Part shown: piece by piece, positions 5,350-6,036 of the stretch
How the letters are laid out: each line of letters begins with the position of its first letter
How positions within the stretch are numbered: the stretch's first letter is position 1
NCBI GenBank assembly: GCA_030606525.1
Contig: JAUWGG010000068.1
Coordinates: 1 to 6,036 of the forward strand
Source: Methanobacteriota archaeon
GTDB taxonomy: Archaea; Thermoplasmatota; Thermoplasmata; JAUWGG01
Direction of reading: 5' to 3'
Length of the DNA stretch: 6,036 bases
Made by a program: the position numbers and the translations under genes
Notes under the pieces: generated by a model
The model's database searches: none
The model's input: the letters and a program-made list of their open reading frames with translations, nothing else
What the model was told of the DNA's origin: nothing

Positions 5350-5997
5350 TCATTCTTTACCGCTTTCCTCTTCCATCGATATGAATTGATGCGGTACAGC
5401 CTCAGTGAGAAAAATGCTCTTTCCTGCTTTTTTTATCACGAAGCCCTTGGTAATGGCCTTTTTTGCATCTATTTTAAGTATCACAGGGTCTGAAACTCTC
5501 ACTTTCCCGGCTTCCGTTGCAATTTCATATGAACCGCTTAAGTGCACCATTTTTCTATCGGATGGTTTTAATCCTGTCTCGAGCAGTATGTTCACTTCTT
5601 CTTTGGTCGTGGGATAATACAAGATGGAGGGTATATTCTCTGTTGACAGATCCAGGTCAACATTTATCGAATGCCCGTAAGTAGCTCTTATTGAACCATC
5701 TTTGAACTCATATCGACCTTTAGGATCTGTTTCGATGATCGCCATTATATGATGCATGCGGATCCAACGAAATTTATTCTGCCTTATCTGCAAAGCAGTC
5801 ACAAAATCCATCAGGTCAACCCAACCATGTTCATTCATCTTCAAACTAAATCTCTCTGGAAAATGCCTAAGGACGCCTGCCATGGTCCTTCCTATCTGCT
5901 CTAATTCTCTATCGTTCATTAAGAATCTGCCCTCTGCACTGCAAGATGGGCAGACATTATCTCTGAAATACCCATGTGTTCTGCATTCCCTTAGCAT
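5350..5997 (-). CDS. kptA: RNA 2'-phosphotransferase (Tpt1/KptA family) with N-terminal zinc ribbon
   Basis: KptA moves an internal RNA 2'-phosphate to NAD+, giving ADP-ribose 1''-2''-cyclic phosphate and nicotinamide. In fungi this finishes tRNA splicing. The 215 residues begin with a small zinc ribbon (Cys5, His8, Cys16, Cys19). The catalytic domain starts near DRELEQIGRTMAGVLRHFP (29-47). The Arg-His-Arg-Arg set defined in yeast Tpt1 is present: Arg44 and His45, Arg104 in IRATYGHS, and Arg167 in GKVRVSDP. VHLSGS (151-156) and the end AVPHQFIS also fit. The common YHGT motif reads YYPTT here (128-132). A TTG at 6000 directly precedes the ATG at 5997; I chose the ATG since the G-rich site 6002-6008 serves either. 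It probably forms a unit separate from psmA. The family is firm; the physiological substrate in archaea is unclear, because archaeal tRNA ligation by RtcB leaves no 2'-phosphate. Confidence 0.93.
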   Translation of the reverse strand: MLRECRTHGYFRDNVCPSCSAEGRFLMNDRELEQIGRTMAGVLRHFPERFSLKMNEHGWVDLMDFVTALQIRQNKFRWIRMHHIMAIIETDPKGRYEFKDGSIRATYGHSINVDLDLSTENIPSILYYPTTKEEVNILLETGLKPSDRKMVHLSGSYEIATEAGKVRVSDPVILKIDAKKAITKGFVIKKAGKSIFLTEAVPHQFISMEEESGKE

Positions 5998-6000
5998 CAA

Positions 6001-6036
6001 ACCCCCCCTATAGTCAATATAATTAATATCCTATCC
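6001..6036 (-). promoter_or_regulatory. Upstream region of kptA with G7 ribosome binding site and AT-rich promoter-like sequence
   Basis: On the minus strand an AT-rich stretch (ATTAATTATATTG, 6015-6027) resembles a TATA region, followed by a run of seven G (6002-6008) that ends four bases before the kptA ATG at 5997 and can pair with the 16S anti-Shine-Dalgarno. The TATA-like element would start RNA very close to the ATG, which leaves little room for a leader, so the promoter reading is tentative. The window ends too soon to see the upstream gene. Confidence 0.3.

Noticed and set aside
5605..5630. Possible frameshift in kptA where YHGT is expected but YYPTT is read
   Set aside because: The frame stays open and conserved motifs continue on both sides (IRATYGHS before, VHLSGS after), so this is a sequence variant, not a frameshift.
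1..6036. CRISPR arrays, tRNA or rRNA genes, insertion sequences, phage or defence genes
   Set aside because: I saw no spaced repeats, cloverleaf or CCA-end patterns, transposase motifs or inverted terminal repeats. Nearly all of the window is taken by housekeeping genes.

Overview
The window is archaeal chromosomal DNA. It carries eleven genes, all on the minus strand, so the reading order runs from high to low coordinates. Ten of them form an archaeal exosome/proteasome superoperon. The protein set (20S proteasome alpha, SBDS, exosome Rrp4/Rrp41/Rrp42, ribosomal protein eL43, RNA polymerase subunit P, KEOPS Pcc1, prefoldin beta) is diagnostic of Archaea. Its order, together with a zinc-ribbon KptA and a Thermoplasma-like PsmA, points to a euryarchaeal lineage in the broad sense. 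The sequence is moderately AT-rich with strong GGAGG/GGTGA ribosome binding sites. I cannot name a genus.

Layout in transcription order. (1) 6036-5998: short upstream stretch with AT-rich promoter-like sequence and a G7 tract acting as the ribosome binding site. (2) 5997-5350: kptA, an RNA 2'-phosphotransferase with an N-terminal zinc ribbon. (3) 5349-5283: a T7 tract directly after the kptA stop, then a near-consensus archaeal BRE/TATA element and a GGAGGT site, so transcription probably restarts here. (4) 5282-448: psmA, SBDS, rrp4, rrp41, rrp42, eL43, rpoP, pcc1 and pfdB, with gaps that shrink from 55 bases to direct overlaps. (5) 458-1: the N-terminal 152 codons of a DHH-family phosphoesterase that runs off the window. 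No intergenic stretch exceeds 70 bases, and I see no mobile element, repeat array, tRNA or rRNA.

The operon joins information-processing machines at several levels: protein destruction (PsmA), ribosome maturation (SBDS), 3'-5' RNA degradation (Rrp4 cap on a Rrp41/Rrp42 ring), ribosome and polymerase components (eL43, RpoP), tRNA t6A modification (Pcc1) and nascent-protein chaperoning (prefoldin). One gene, rpoP (45 residues, 1051-1188), is easily missed by length cut-offs. Several starts are better placed downstream of the longest reading frame because the apparent GTG start lies inside or upstream of a Shine-Dalgarno sequence (eL43, rrp41).

I found no clear undescribed system. The points most worth a second look are kptA in the place where RNase P subunit genes often sit in related archaea, and the DHH protein's loss of the first metal-binding histidine of motif I.
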